Shown: one piece after another, positions 16,717 through 26,055 of the stretch | How the letters are laid out: every line of letters begins with the position of its first letter | How positions within the stretch are numbered: the stretch's first letter is position 1 | From: CAYZWU01 sp964482235 | Lineage (GTDB): Bacteria; Planctomycetota; B15-G4; CAYZWU01 | Assembly: GCA_964482235.1 (NCBI GenBank) | Contig: CAYZWU010000015.1 | Location: forward strand, 1 to 64,000 | DNA length: 64,000 bases | Reading direction: 5' to 3' | The notes under the pieces: generated by a model | Database searches by the model: none | Seen by the model: the letters and a program-made list of their open reading frames with translations, nothing else | Told to the model about the DNA's origin: nothing | Program-made: the position numbers and the translations under genes

Positions 16717-18237
16717 TCAACGCCTCCGGAACCACCAGACAAGAATGCCGAGAAGAGCCGCGCAGCCCGGGATGACCAGGAAGACGACGGTCATGATCTC
16801 CCTGTAATCGTCGGGATAGATCTCGGCCCGCGACTCGAAGGGGACCTTGGGGCCGATCTCGAGCTGAACATCCCGCCCGGCAAGCCAGTTGACCGCATTG
16901 GTGAACAGAAGGAGTCCGTGGCTCCTCTGCACGTTCTCGTTGGTGTAGAAGAACGCGTCGGCAAAGACGACGAGGCGGGAGTCGGAGAAAGGCCCCATGC
17001 CGTTGCAGGAGATGCCGAGAGTCCTCTGCCCCATCTTCTCCGTCAGGCTGTCGAAGGTGCAGTCGCCCCGCTGCCTGAACTGGTGCTTGTCGCCCCAGAC
17101 CTTGAAGCTGCTGCTCACGAGCTTTTCCACCGAGATGTTCGACAATCCCGGCATCGGCACGAGGCTGCCCGCCTCGCGGAAAACGACGGTGTAGCCGCTC
17201 TCCTTCAGGGGCCGCGTGATCCGAGACTTCTCCGAGAAGTCGTTGACGAAAAGCGTGAGCTTGTTCTCCGGATCGGCCCCGCCTTCCATCTCCGAGAGGT
17301 CGCGGCATGAGTACGACATGTCGTAGGCGATGCCGCAGGCGGGAAGAATCTCCTCGCTGAACCGCTGCATCGAATCGGGCTCGATGGCCAGGAAGAGATT
17401 GCCGCCCCGCTGCAGGAAGAGCCGGATCGCCGCCATCTCCCTGTCCAGGTACTCGTCCCGCGGTCCTGCCACGATCAGCACGTCGCAGTCGTCGGGAACC
17501 TGTTCGCCGGCGTAGAGCTTGACCTCGCGCACGTCGAAGTTGCTGTTCTTCAGGGCCGCCGCGCCCACGTAGAGGCCATCCTTCGACCTGCTCTCGATCC
17601 CAGCCTCGCCCCGGCCGGCGACGACGCAGGCCACGGGCTGCCTGCTCTCGGTCACGGCCACGATGGCCGCGGTCAACGCAGCCTCGGCCTCGAAGGAAAC
17701 GATCTTGGGCGGTTCGGTCACACCGGTCGGACTATCGCGGCCATGATCGATGGTGGCCAGGTTATCGGGAGTGAGGACCTTCCGGTTCCTGCCGCACTTG
17801 ACGATGACCACGTTCTTCTGGCTGTACTGGAGCTCGGTGAAGACGTCGCTTACCCTGACGTTGTCGCGGATGTAGTCGAGGTCCTCCACCGCGACGCGGC
17901 CTTTCGAGTGGATCTCGTACTCCTTGAGGAAGTCGCGGATGAACTCCCCTATCTGCTCGACGATCCCCTTGCCGCCCATGGCGCTGTATCTCTCGAAGAT
18001 GAGGATCACCTCCACGTCATTGTCCAGGCTCTCCAGGATCGCCTTCGTCCTGTCGGAGAGGGTGAAGACCTCCTTCTCGGTCAGGTCCCAGCGCAGGCGA
18101 AAGGTGGGAAGGGAGGCGAGGTACCAGACGCCGCCCAGAATGGCCACCGATATGGCGATCATCAGGAGGACGTTGAGGTTGAGCAGGACACGGCGCGTCC
18201 TCGAGAAGCTTTTGCCCTTGCCTTCCTTTACCGCCAC
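16717..18237 (-). CDS. GldG-family ABC-type transport auxiliary protein
   Basis: 506 aa from GTG 18237, chosen because GGAGG lies eight bases upstream and it overlaps the permease stop by 10 bp. Upstream in-frame sequence to 19089 is only the permease gene in another frame. N-terminal membrane helix (about residues 17-37), WDLTEKEVFTLSDRT (typical GldG start), a large periplasmic domain containing DVLIVAGPRDEYLDREM, and a C-terminal membrane helix ending WWFRRR. GldG works with an ABC permease and ATPase (GldF, GldA). Here the cluster order is ATPase-permease-GldG-DUF4340. Confidence 0.85.
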   Translation of the reverse strand: MAVKEGKGKSFSRTRRVLLNLNVLLMIAISVAILGGVWYLASLPTFRLRWDLTEKEVFTLSDRTKAILESLDNDVEVILIFERYSAMGGKGIVEQIGEFIRDFLKEYEIHSKGRVAVEDLDYIRDNVRVSDVFTELQYSQKNVVIVKCGRNRKVLTPDNLATIDHGRDSPTGVTEPPKIVSFEAEAALTAAIVAVTESRQPVACVVAGRGEAGIESRSKDGLYVGAAALKNSNFDVREVKLYAGEQVPDDCDVLIVAGPRDEYLDREMAAIRLFLQRGGNLFLAIEPDSMQRFSEEILPACGIAYDMSYSCRDLSEMEGGADPENKLTLFVNDFSEKSRITRPLKESGYTVVFREAGSLVPMPGLSNISVEKLVSSSFKVWGDKHQFRQRGDCTFDSLTEKMGQRTLGISCNGMGPFSDSRLVVFADAFFYTNENVQRSHGLLLFTNAVNWLAGRDVQLEIGPKVPFESRAEIYPDDYREIMTVVFLVIPGCAALLGILVWWFRRR

Positions 18238-19001
18238 TTTCGCGCCTCCAGCGAACGGATCGCCAGGAAAAGAAAGAAAACCGTGAGCCCCAGGTAGAAG
18301 GCCAGGTGGAACGTATCGATCATCCCCTTGGAAAAGGAATCCCTGAAGTGAAGGAGCACCCAGAGCTGTTCGAGGGTCCGCCGCATCCCCTTCCACTGGA
18401 TCGTCTGAGACAGCATGGGGATGAAGAAGACGAGTAGGTTCAGGATCAGGGCCGTCACGGCGGCCACGATCTGGTTGCCGGACAAGGACGAGGTGAAGAC
18501 CCCCAGGGCGATGAAGACCGAGCCGAGGAGGAAGACTCCGGCATAGGATGCCAAGATCACGCCATTGTCCGGGATGGCGCCGTACTGCTTGATGATGATG
18601 ATGTAGATCAGCGAGGGGAACCAGAGAAAGACATAGAAGATGAAGGCGGAAAGAAACTTCGCCACCACGACCTGCGTCTCCGTGACCGGCGCGGTCATGA
18701 GCAGCTCGATGGTGCCCGATTTCTTCTCCTCGGCCAGGAGCCGCATGGTGATGAGGGGCGGAAAGAAGATCGATCCGAGCCATGTCATCCAGAAGAGGCC
18801 GAGGAAGCTGCGGATCGCATCGGACACGCTCCACTGCGCGTCGGGCAGGCAGATGATGAAAGAGTAGCCGTTGAGGAACAGGAACATGGTCAGCACGGCA
18901 TAGGAGAGGGGCGAGTAGAAGATCGCCTCGATCTCGCGCCAGACGAGCGTCATGCTGGTGGATGCGTAGTTCCTGATTCCCTTCCCGACCGTGACCGTCA
19001 C
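18228..19001 (-). CDS. ABC-2 type permease (GldF-like)
   Basis: 257 aa integral membrane protein with about six hydrophobic helices. The RLLAEEKKSGTIELLMTAPV motif is the standard ABC-2 permease signature just before the second helix pair. It overlaps the ATPase gene by 4 bp (ATGA) and the GldG-like gene by 10 bp, so the three are translationally coupled. Substrate unknown. Confidence 0.9.
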   Translation of the reverse strand: MTVTVGKGIRNYASTSMTLVWREIEAIFYSPLSYAVLTMFLFLNGYSFIICLPDAQWSVSDAIRSFLGLFWMTWLGSIFFPPLITMRLLAEEKKSGTIELLMTAPVTETQVVVAKFLSAFIFYVFLWFPSLIYIIIIKQYGAIPDNGVILASYAGVFLLGSVFIALGVFTSSLSGNQIVAAVTALILNLLVFFIPMLSQTIQWKGMRRTLEQLWVLLHFRDSFSKGMIDTFHLAFYLGLTVFFLFLAIRSLEARKWR

Positions 19002-19945
19002 GCCGCTTCCTCCTCCTCCTCGAGGGTGAACCGGATGAAGATCTCCTCGAGGGAAAAGCGCTCCAGGCGGAACTCGACAACGGCGACACCGCTGTTCACC
19101 AGGTGGCCGAGAAGCGCGCCTCGCCGCTCCTTCTCCGCGATGAGAGGCAGCTCGACGAAGCTGGCCCCCTCGCTTTCGCCCGAATCGAGAACGGCATCCT
19201 TCGTCCCGAACGACTCGACGGCAGCCAGCAGCGCGGCCAGAGGGGAGGCCGCCTCGACCCGGATGCGCTCGCCTCCCTGGAGGCTGGTCGCGAGATCATC
19301 CGGCCTGCCGTCGGCGATGATCCGGCCCTTCTTGATGATGATCACCCGGGAGCACATGCTCTCCACCTCGGCCAGGATGTGCGAGGAGAGGAAAACGGTG
19401 TGCCGCTCCCCGAGCCGGGCCACGAGGTCGCGCACTTCCATTCTCTGCGTGGGATCGAGCCCGCCGGTGGGCTCGTCGAGAAGGAGGATCGGGGGATCGG
19501 CAAGGAGGGCGTCGGCAAGGCCGACCCGCTGCCGGTATCCCTTGGAAAGCTGCCCCACCATCCGGCGCGTCATGTCGGTGAGCCCGCAGGTGTCGAGAGT
19601 CTCCCCGATCCGCTGCCTGGCGTCGCGGCTGCTCACGCCCTTGATCCGGGCGCGGTAGTGGAGATACTCGCTCACCCGCATGTCCTTGTAGAGAGAGACG
19701 TTTTCCGGAAGGTATCCGACCTGGCTCCGCACGGCGAGCGAATCGGAAAAGACGTCGTGCCCCGCCACACGGGCCGAACCGGAGGTGGCAGGCATGAAGC
19801 AGGTGAGGATCTTGAGCGTCGTCGACTTGCCGGCGCCGTTGGGGCCGAGAAATCCCACCACCTCGTCGCGGCCCACCTCGAAGCTGATCCGGTCGATGGC
19901 CTTGACGTCGTAAAAGTACTTGGTGAGCTCTCTGACTTCGATCAT
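18998..19945 (-). CDS. ABC transporter ATP-binding protein (GldA/CcmA type)
   Basis: 315 aa. Walker A GPNGAGKST, signature LSKGYRQRVGLA, Walker B ILLLDEPTGGLDP, switch His in FLSSHILAEVE. The C-terminal third (residues 215-315) is the extension common in ABC-2 exporter ATPases. First gene of the four-gene minus-strand export cluster. Confidence 0.95.
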   Translation of the reverse strand: MIEVRELTKYFYDVKAIDRISFEVGRDEVVGFLGPNGAGKSTTLKILTCFMPATSGSARVAGHDVFSDSLAVRSQVGYLPENVSLYKDMRVSEYLHYRARIKGVSSRDARQRIGETLDTCGLTDMTRRMVGQLSKGYRQRVGLADALLADPPILLLDEPTGGLDPTQRMEVRDLVARLGERHTVFLSSHILAEVESMCSRVIIIKKGRIIADGRPDDLATSLQGGERIRVEAASPLAALLAAVESFGTKDAVLDSGESEGASFVELPLIAEKERRGALLGHLVNSGVAVVEFRLERFSLEEIFIRFTLEEEEEAA

Positions 19946-20003
19946 TAACTTCTATATATCATGGAGGAACGTCTAGGAAACAAGAGAATCCCGAGCCGCG
20001 ACG

Positions 20004-21932
20004 CTACTCCTTGACCTCGAAGTCCGCATCGATGATGTCGTCCTTGTCGTCGCCGGCCTGAGCCTCCTGCCCGTCCGCCTCACCGGCTCCGGCGGCGTCG
20101 CAGGCGCCCTGGGCCTTGGCCTGGGCCTCGGCCGCCTCCTTGTAGATCTTCTCGGAGAGCGGATGCGAAGCGGTGGAAAGGTCCTCGATCGCCTTCTTTA
20201 TCGCATCGACGTCGTCGCCCTCGGCCGCCTTGGCCAGCGCCACACGGGCCGACTCGATGTTGTTCTTCTCCTCATCGGTGACCTTGTCGCCATGCTCCTT
20301 CAGCGTCTTCTCCGTCAGGTAGACGAGCTGGTCGGCCTGGTTCTTCAGCTCCACGAGCTCCCGCTTCTTCTTGTCCTCCTCGGCATGCACCTCGGCCTCG
20401 TTCTTCATGGCCTCGATCTCATCCTTCGACAGGCCGGACGAAGACTCGATCTTGACGGACTGGGCCTTGCCGGTGCCGAGATCCTTTGCCGACACGTTGA
20501 GGATGCCGTTCGCATCGATATCGAAGGTCACCTCGACCTGGGGGATGCCGCGCGGTGCCGGGGGAATGCCGTCGAGCTTGAACCGCCCGAGCGTCCTGTT
20601 GTCCATGGCCATCTCGCGCTCGCCCTGGAGCACATGGATCTCCACGGCGGGCTGGTTGTCGCCGGCCGTGGAGAAAATCTGCTTCTTCGAGGTGGGGATC
20701 GTGGTGTTGCGATCGATCAGCCGCGTCATCACGCTGCCGAGGGTCTCGATCCCGAGAGAGAGAGGGGTGACGTCGAGCAGGACCACGTCGTCGATCTCGC
20801 CCGAAAGAACGGCGCCCTGAACGGCGGCGCCGAGAGCCACGACCTCGTCGGGATTCACGCCCTTGCTCGGCTCCATGGCGAAGATCTCCTTCACCAGGGC
20901 CTGCACGCAGGGGATGCGGGTGGAGCCGCCCACCAGGATGATCTCGTCGAGCTCGCCCGGCTTCAGTCCGGCGTCGGCGATGGCCTGGCGGCACGGCTCG
21001 CGGGTCTTGGCCACGAGAGCCTCGATCAGCTGCTCGAACTTCGACTGGCTGAGATTCATCTGAAGGTGCTTCGGGCCGGACTGGTCCGCCGTGATGAACG
21101 GCAGGTTGATCGTGGTCTGCGGCGTGGACGAAAGCTCGCACTTCGCCTTCTCGCAGGCCTCGTAGAGGCGCTGCAGGGCCATCACGTCGTTCCTGAGGTC
21201 GATGCCGTGCTCCTTCTGGAACTCGCCGGCCACGTGCTCGACCAGGACCTCGTCGAAATCGTCGCCGCCCAGGTGGGTATTGCCGTTGGTGGAGAGCACC
21301 TCGAACACGCCGTCGCCCACCTCGAGGATCGAGATGTCGAAGGTCCCGCCGCCCAGATCGAAGACGCCGATCCGGCCGGTCTTCTTCTTCTCGAGCCCAT
21401 AGGCCAGTGCGGCGGCCGTGGGCTCGTTCACGATCCGTTCGACCTTGAGGCCGGCGATCTCGCCCGCGTCCTTGGTGGCCTGGCGCTGGGAGTCGTTGAA
21501 GTAGGCCGGCACGGTGATGACGGCCCTCTCCACCTTCTCGCCCAGGTAGGCTTCAGCCGTTTCCTTGAGGTTCTGGAGAATCATGGCCGAGATCTCGGGG
21601 GGGGTGTATTCCTTGCCCTGGGCCGACACCTTGACCAGCTCGTCCTGGCCACCGACAACCTTGTAGGGCACGATCTTTTCCTCGGACGAGACCTCGCTGT
21701 GGCGCCGCCCCATGAAACGCTTGATGGAAAAGATGGTGTTCACCGGATTGGTGACCGCCTGCCTCTTGGCCGGGAATCCGATCAGCCGCTCGCCGTTGTC
21801 GCTGAACGCCACGACCGACGGCGTGAGGCGCGATCCCTCGTTGTTCGCGATCACCGTGGCCTGGGATCCTTCCATCATGGCCACTACGGAGTTGGTTGTA
21901 CCCAGGTCGATTCCGATAATCTTGGAACCCAT
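20004..21932 (-). CDS. dnaK: Chaperone DnaK (Hsp70)
   Basis: 642 aa, full length. ATPase domain signatures IGIDLGTTNSVV, VFDLGGGTFDIS and ILVGGSTRIPCVQ; linker and substrate-binding domain around DVTPLSLGIET; acidic C-terminal tail ending DADFEVKE. Folds proteins with DnaJ and GrpE, neither of which is adjacent. No CIRCE element is seen upstream. The 396-bp interval 21933-22328 holds an 18-bp tandem repeat and a long hairpin, with no further gene that I can support. Confidence 0.98.
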   Translation of the reverse strand: MGSKIIGIDLGTTNSVVAMMEGSQATVIANNEGSRLTPSVVAFSDNGERLIGFPAKRQAVTNPVNTIFSIKRFMGRRHSEVSSEEKIVPYKVVGGQDELVKVSAQGKEYTPPEISAMILQNLKETAEAYLGEKVERAVITVPAYFNDSQRQATKDAGEIAGLKVERIVNEPTAAALAYGLEKKKTGRIGVFDLGGGTFDISILEVGDGVFEVLSTNGNTHLGGDDFDEVLVEHVAGEFQKEHGIDLRNDVMALQRLYEACEKAKCELSSTPQTTINLPFITADQSGPKHLQMNLSQSKFEQLIEALVAKTREPCRQAIADAGLKPGELDEIILVGGSTRIPCVQALVKEIFAMEPSKGVNPDEVVALGAAVQGAVLSGEIDDVVLLDVTPLSLGIETLGSVMTRLIDRNTTIPTSKKQIFSTAGDNQPAVEIHVLQGEREMAMDNRTLGRFKLDGIPPAPRGIPQVEVTFDIDANGILNVSAKDLGTGKAQSVKIESSSGLSKDEIEAMKNEAEVHAEEDKKKRELVELKNQADQLVYLTEKTLKEHGDKVTDEEKNNIESARVALAKAAEGDDVDAIKKAIEDLSTASHPLSEKIYKEAAEAQAKAQGACDAAGAGEADGQEAQAGDDKDDIIDADFEVKE

Positions 21933-21969
21933 GTTATATTCTCCCTCTGGAAACAGAAGATCAGGATCT

Positions 21970-22005
21970 CGATTCGCGTTTTATGTTCGATTCGCGTTTC
22001 ATGTA
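21970..22005. repeat. Two tandem 18-bp units upstream of dnaK
   Basis: CGATTCGCGTTTTATGTT (21970-21987) is followed at once by CGATTCGCGTTTCATGTA (21988-22005), 16 of 18 bases identical. They lie 38-73 bp upstream of the dnaK start, where a promoter or operator would be expected. Confidence 0.7.
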
Positions 22006-22207
22006 AAGAAACGGGTTACATCATCTCCGGTCCTTGCACAAATAGCATGCCAATTCGAGAGGAACCCTATCGGAAGCGCAGAATGTAACTCTTTACCGAA
22101 ACACGACTACCAGAACACCGTCAAGGCCGGATCAAGAGCGGCCGCCGAGCCCTGCCATTCTGGCACGCGACCATAAAAAAGCCGATCGTGCCTGCCAGAT
22201 TTGCAGT

Positions 22208-22330
22208 GGATACCGAGCCCGCGCAATCTCCGCCATATTCGCACGGCGCCGCACACAGGTTCGGCACTTCCGCAACCGAATATGGCGGAGATTGCGCGGG
22301 CTCGGTATCCGCGCGGGCTCGGTATCCACT
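22208..22330. repeat. Long hairpin, family copy 1
   Basis: Arms 22208-22241 and 22277-22310 are perfect reverse complements over 34 bp (GGATACCGAGCCCGCGCAAT and onward) around a 35-bp loop. The last 17 bp of the right arm (22294-22310) are repeated in tandem at 22311-22327, and the repeat runs up to the stop codon of the NtrC-like gene (22329). A related copy lies at 54637-54728. Confidence 0.92.
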
Positions 22331-23696
22331 AATCCCTGAAGCCGTACTCGTTGATCTTCCTGTAAAGCGTCCGTTCGCCGATGCCGAGCATCTTGGCCGT
22401 TCGCTCCCTGTTGCCTCCGGCCAAGGCCAGGGTCTGGCGGATGCATTCCTTCTCGAGCTCGGCAAGAGGAACGCCGGCGAGCTGGCCGATCCCGCCTGAG
22501 ATCTCCTTCACTCCGTCTAGATAGCTCACCGGGATGTCCGAAACCTGAAGGACCTCGTTCTGGCTCGTGACCACCATGTTCTCGATCACGTTTCTCAGCT
22601 CCCGGACGTTTCCCGGCCAGGCCTGGTTGGTCAGCACGGCCATCGCCTCGGGTGAAATACCCTTGATATTGCGGCCGTGCACGCTTTTCAGCTCGGCGAT
22701 GAACGCCTCGACGAGAAGCGGGATGTCGCCGGTCCTCTCGCGCAGCAGCGGCAGATTGATGGTCACCACGCGCAGCCGGAAGTAGAGGTCCTCCCGGAAA
22801 CGGCCCTCCCCCACGGCCTCCACCAGGTTGGAGTTGGTGGCCGAGATCACCCTCACGTCGACGGGGATCGGCGTGTTCGAACCCACGCGCACGATCTCTC
22901 GCTCCTCGAGGACACGGAGGAGCTTGACCTGGGTGGTGAGCGGCATGGCCCCCACCTCGTCGAGAAAGAGGACGCCCTTGTCGGCATACTCGAACTTCCC
23001 CACGCTGCGGGCGAGCGCGCCGGTGAACGCTCCCTTCTCGTGACCGAAAAGCTCGGATTCGATGATCCCCTCGGAGAGGGCGGCACAGTTCAGCGCCACG
23101 AAGGGGAACTTCTTCCTGGGGCTGTTGGCATGGATCGCCCTGGCGACGAGCTCCTTGCCCGTGCCGCTTTCCCCGCAGATCAGCACGGTCACGTTGGTGG
23201 GCGCCACCTGCTGGAGAAGCTTGAAGACCGTGGTCATCGGCCGCGAGTTGCCGATGATCTTCTCGAAGCCGTACTTGCGGTCGAGCTGCTTCTTGAGCTC
23301 GATGTTCGTGGTCTTGAGAGCCTGCTTCTCCACCAGCTTCTTGAGGACGGTCCTGAGCTCGACGATGTTCACCGGCTTCGTGATGTAGTGGGCCGCCCCG
23401 GCCTGCATCGCCTTGACGGCCGTCTCGATGGAGCCGTATCCGGTCACCATCACGATCTCGGTGAAATCCGACCTCTTGCGAACCTCATCGAGAACCTGCA
23501 TCCCGTCGATGCCGCGCATCACGAGGTCGGTGAGAACGATGTCGAACTCCTCCTCATCGAGAGCGGACACGCCCTCCTCGCCCGAACCGACGACGAGAGG
23601 CTCGTACTCCTCGCCCTCGATCGCCTCGGCGATACCGTCGGCATGGTTGCGATCGTCGTCCACGATCAGGACGCGTTTTTTCTTCTTCCCGCTCAT
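22329..23696 (-). CDS. Sigma54-dependent response regulator, NtrC family
   Basis: 455 aa. Receiver domain 1-125 with D57 (VLTDLVM) and K107. AAA+ domain: Walker A GESGTGKE, the sigma54 contact loop GAFTGA (222-227), Walker B GVLFLDEVGAM, RFREDLYFRL. Fis-type helix-turn-helix at about 415-455 (NRERTAKMLGIGERTLYRKI). When phosphorylated it should activate sigma54 promoters. It follows the histidine kinase gene by 20 bp and is presumably its partner. Targets are unknown. Confidence 0.96.
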   Translation of the reverse strand: MSGKKKKRVLIVDDDRNHADGIAEAIEGEEYEPLVVGSGEEGVSALDEEEFDIVLTDLVMRGIDGMQVLDEVRKRSDFTEIVMVTGYGSIETAVKAMQAGAAHYITKPVNIVELRTVLKKLVEKQALKTTNIELKKQLDRKYGFEKIIGNSRPMTTVFKLLQQVAPTNVTVLICGESGTGKELVARAIHANSPRKKFPFVALNCAALSEGIIESELFGHEKGAFTGALARSVGKFEYADKGVLFLDEVGAMPLTTQVKLLRVLEEREIVRVGSNTPIPVDVRVISATNSNLVEAVGEGRFREDLYFRLRVVTINLPLLRERTGDIPLLVEAFIAELKSVHGRNIKGISPEAMAVLTNQAWPGNVRELRNVIENMVVTSQNEVLQVSDIPVSYLDGVKEISGGIGQLAGVPLAELEKECIRQTLALAGGNRERTAKMLGIGERTLYRKINEYGFRD

Positions 23697-23716
23697 TCCT
23701 TCTCCTGGGCGTCTCT

Positions 23717-24430
23717 CTATTCCGGTCCTCCCGCGGGAAGAAAGATGCTGAATGACGTCCCTTTTCCCTCCTCGCTCTGAAAGGAAACGGTGCCGTCATG
23801 CTCCTTCACGATCCTCTTCACCATGGGGAGGCCGAGCCCGGTTCCGCCCCGCTTGGTGGAGAAGTAGACGTGGAAGATCTTGTCGCGGTGCTCCAGGGCG
23901 ATCCCGGAGCCGGTGTCCGTCATCACGATCTCGACACCGCCGGGAACCGTCCTGGTCCGGATCAGGACATCCTTGATCCCCTCCTTGTCCTCGAGGGCCT
24001 GGAGGGCGTTCTGAAGGATGTTCATCAGGGCCAGCCGTATGTACTTGAGGTCGACGGAAACGGATGAAAGGGACGGATCGGTGAAGACACGGATCTCTAT
24101 CCCGTGCCGCCTGGCCTCGGGATCGACGAAGGTAACCATCTCGTTGATGATGCTGTTGAGGTTGGCCGGGACCAGCTGCAGCGAAAAGCCTCTCGCGTAG
24201 GTCAAAAAATCGTTAAGTATTCCTTCCAGTCTTTCGATTTCCTTTGAGAGGACATCGATGCGCTTGAGTGTCCGCCGCTCCCTGGGCCCCTCGGCGTTTT
24301 CCCAGTCTTCCTTCATCAGCTGAAGATTCACGCTGATCGTGCTCAGGGGGTTCTTGATCTCATGCGCCAGTCCGCCGGCTAGCGAACCGATATAGGCAAG
24401 ACGGTCTACTTTCTTTTTTCGTTCGTTCAT
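23717..24430 (-). CDS. Short cytoplasmic histidine kinase
   Basis: 237 aa, only a dimerisation/phosphoacceptor domain and an ATPase domain. H-box GGLAHEIKNPLSTI, N-box NILQNALQAL, G1 DTGSGI, G2 GGTGLGLPM. There is no membrane segment or sensor domain, so the signal must come from the cytoplasm or a partner protein. It begins almost at the H-box, resembling NtrB minus its PAS domain. Pairs with the NtrC-like gene downstream. Confidence 0.94.
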   Translation of the reverse strand: MNERKKKVDRLAYIGSLAGGLAHEIKNPLSTISVNLQLMKEDWENAEGPRERRTLKRIDVLSKEIERLEGILNDFLTYARGFSLQLVPANLNSIINEMVTFVDPEARRHGIEIRVFTDPSLSSVSVDLKYIRLALMNILQNALQALEDKEGIKDVLIRTRTVPGGVEIVMTDTGSGIALEHRDKIFHVYFSTKRGGTGLGLPMVKRIVKEHDGTVSFQSEEGKGTSFSIFLPAGGPE

Positions 24431-24523
24431 GGAACTTCTTTATAAGGTGATGAGAGCTCGGGGCAAAGGTAAAAAAATCGTTGGATAATCGACGAGGGAT
24501 GGAGATAATCCTCTATCATTTCA

Positions 24524-25621
24524 ATGGATAAAAAAGACAGTACGGAAAAGACACCGGGAAGCATGAAAACGACAATACTCAAGGTCAGCCAGGAAAACTA
24601 CGACGAGGTCGTGTCGAGCACCGCCGAAAAGCTGAAGAGCGGCCGGATCGTCAGTTTTCCCACCGAGACGGTCTACGGGATCGGCTGCGACGTGAACAAC
24701 AAGGAGGCGATGGACCGGCTGATCCGGTTGAAGAATCGCCCCCCGGAGAAGCCGTTCACGATCCACATCTCCGACCAGTCCGACTTCCTGAAATACTCGC
24801 CCGGCCCCAACCTGTTCGCCAGGAAGCTGATCGACCGCTACTGGCCCGGCCCCTTGACCCTGATCGTGAAATCGATGGAGTACAACTGGATCGGTCTGAG
24901 GCTCCCCGGCCTGAAGCTGGCCCGCGATATCATCCGAGCCTCGGGGGTATCCGTGGCCCTTCCCAGCGCCAATCCGGCCGGACAGGCGCCGGCGCTCAAC
25001 GGCGAGCAAGTCATCGACTACTACGACAACGAGATCGATCTCGTGGTGGACTACGGCAACACGACGATCGGCGACCCTTCCACCGTCATCAGGCTGAACG
25101 ACGACTCCTTCGAGATCCTGCGCTCCGGAATCATCACTGACGAGGATATCGTCAACACGGTCTGCCGCAAGATCCTCTTCGTCTGCTCGGGCAACACCTG
25201 CCGCAGCCCGATCGCCGAGGCCTTCATGAAGAACCTGCTTGCCGAGCGCCTCAACACGAAGGTCTCCCGGCTGCCGCAGAGGGGCTACCTGATCCATTCC
25301 GCCGGGATCGCGGCCGTGGTCGGCGAGCGGCCGAGCCGCAATGCCGTCAAGGCCCTCACCAAGTGGGACATCCATATCGACTCGCACCGCGCCCGGAACG
25401 TGACGCGGAGCCTGATCGAGAACTCCGATCTCGTGCTGGTCAACACGGCGGCCCACAAGGCTGCCATCGGGGCGGCCTATGGCGTGGAGCCGGGCAAGAT
25501 CGAGCTCCTCAACAGGAACGGCGAGGACATCCCCGATCCCTTCGGATCGAGCGAATCATGTTACGCGCGCTGCGCCTCCCAGATCTATTCCCACCTCCTG
25601 GAGATCATCGAAACGTTATGA
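24524..25621 (+). CDS. Sua5/YrdC domain fused to low-molecular-weight phosphatase domain
   Basis: 365 aa. Residues 14-205 are a YrdC/Sua5 domain (SFPTETVYGIGCD, KNRPPEKPF, PSANPAG), which makes threonylcarbamoyl-AMP for tRNA t6A37. Residues 215-365 are a low-molecular-weight phosphatase: P-loop CSGNTCRS (C221, R227) and general acid D337 in IPDPFG. Thr at position 225 is the residue that marks arginine phosphatases such as YwlE, where tyrosine phosphatases have Ile. B. subtilis has the corresponding genes separate but near rpiB; here they are fused and rpiB overlaps by 4 bp. The start may instead be ATG 24563. Confidence 0.9.
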   Translation: MDKKDSTEKTPGSMKTTILKVSQENYDEVVSSTAEKLKSGRIVSFPTETVYGIGCDVNNKEAMDRLIRLKNRPPEKPFTIHISDQSDFLKYSPGPNLFARKLIDRYWPGPLTLIVKSMEYNWIGLRLPGLKLARDIIRASGVSVALPSANPAGQAPALNGEQVIDYYDNEIDLVVDYGNTTIGDPSTVIRLNDDSFEILRSGIITDEDIVNTVCRKILFVCSGNTCRSPIAEAFMKNLLAERLNTKVSRLPQRGYLIHSAGIAAVVGERPSRNAVKALTKWDIHIDSHRARNVTRSLIENSDLVLVNTAAHKAAIGAAYGVEPGKIELLNRNGEDIPDPFGSSESCYARCASQIYSHLLEIIETL

Positions 25622-26055
25622 AGCTCATCATCGGCTCGGATCATCCCGGCTTCGAGGTGAAGAACGACCTGAGCACCTTCCTCTCGGAAATGGGACACGA
25701 CGTACTCGATGCGGGGACCGACTCCCCCGAATCGTGCGATTACCCCAAATTCGCATTCAAGGTGGCCCGTGCCGTGTCGCGCGGGGAGTGTCAGGCCGGA
25801 ATCCTGATCTGCGGAACGGGAATCGGCATGTCGATCGCCGCCAACCGGATGAAGGGGATCCGCGCGGCTCTCTGCCACAGCCTGGAAACGGCCGAGCTCG
25901 CCCGGCAGCACAACGACGCCAACGTGCTCTGCATGGGGGCCAGGGTCCTGGATGCCGGACTGATCCGCGAGATCGCCGCCCTGTTCCTGAAGACGGACTT
26001 CGACGGCGGACGCCATCAACGACGCCTGGACCTTATCGATGATGAGGATATCTGA
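25618..26055 (+). CDS. rpiB: Ribose-5-phosphate isomerase B
   Basis: 145 aa from ATG 25618, overlapping the previous stop as ATGA. Interconverts ribose 5-phosphate and ribulose 5-phosphate. Signatures: IIGSDHPGFEVKN, DYPKFAFKVA, GILICGTGIGMSIAANR (CGTG active site), HNDANVLCMGARV. Translationally coupled to the Sua5-phosphatase fusion. Confidence 0.95.
   Translation: MKLIIGSDHPGFEVKNDLSTFLSEMGHDVLDAGTDSPESCDYPKFAFKVARAVSRGECQAGILICGTGIGMSIAANRMKGIRAALCHSLETAELARQHNDANVLCMGARVLDAGLIREIAALFLKTDFDGGRHQRRLDLIDDEDI

Noticed and set aside
21933..22207. CIRCE (HrcA) or sigma32 promoter for dnaK
   Set aside because: No TTAGCACTC-N9-GAGTGCTAA and no convincing sigma32 hexamers are seen.
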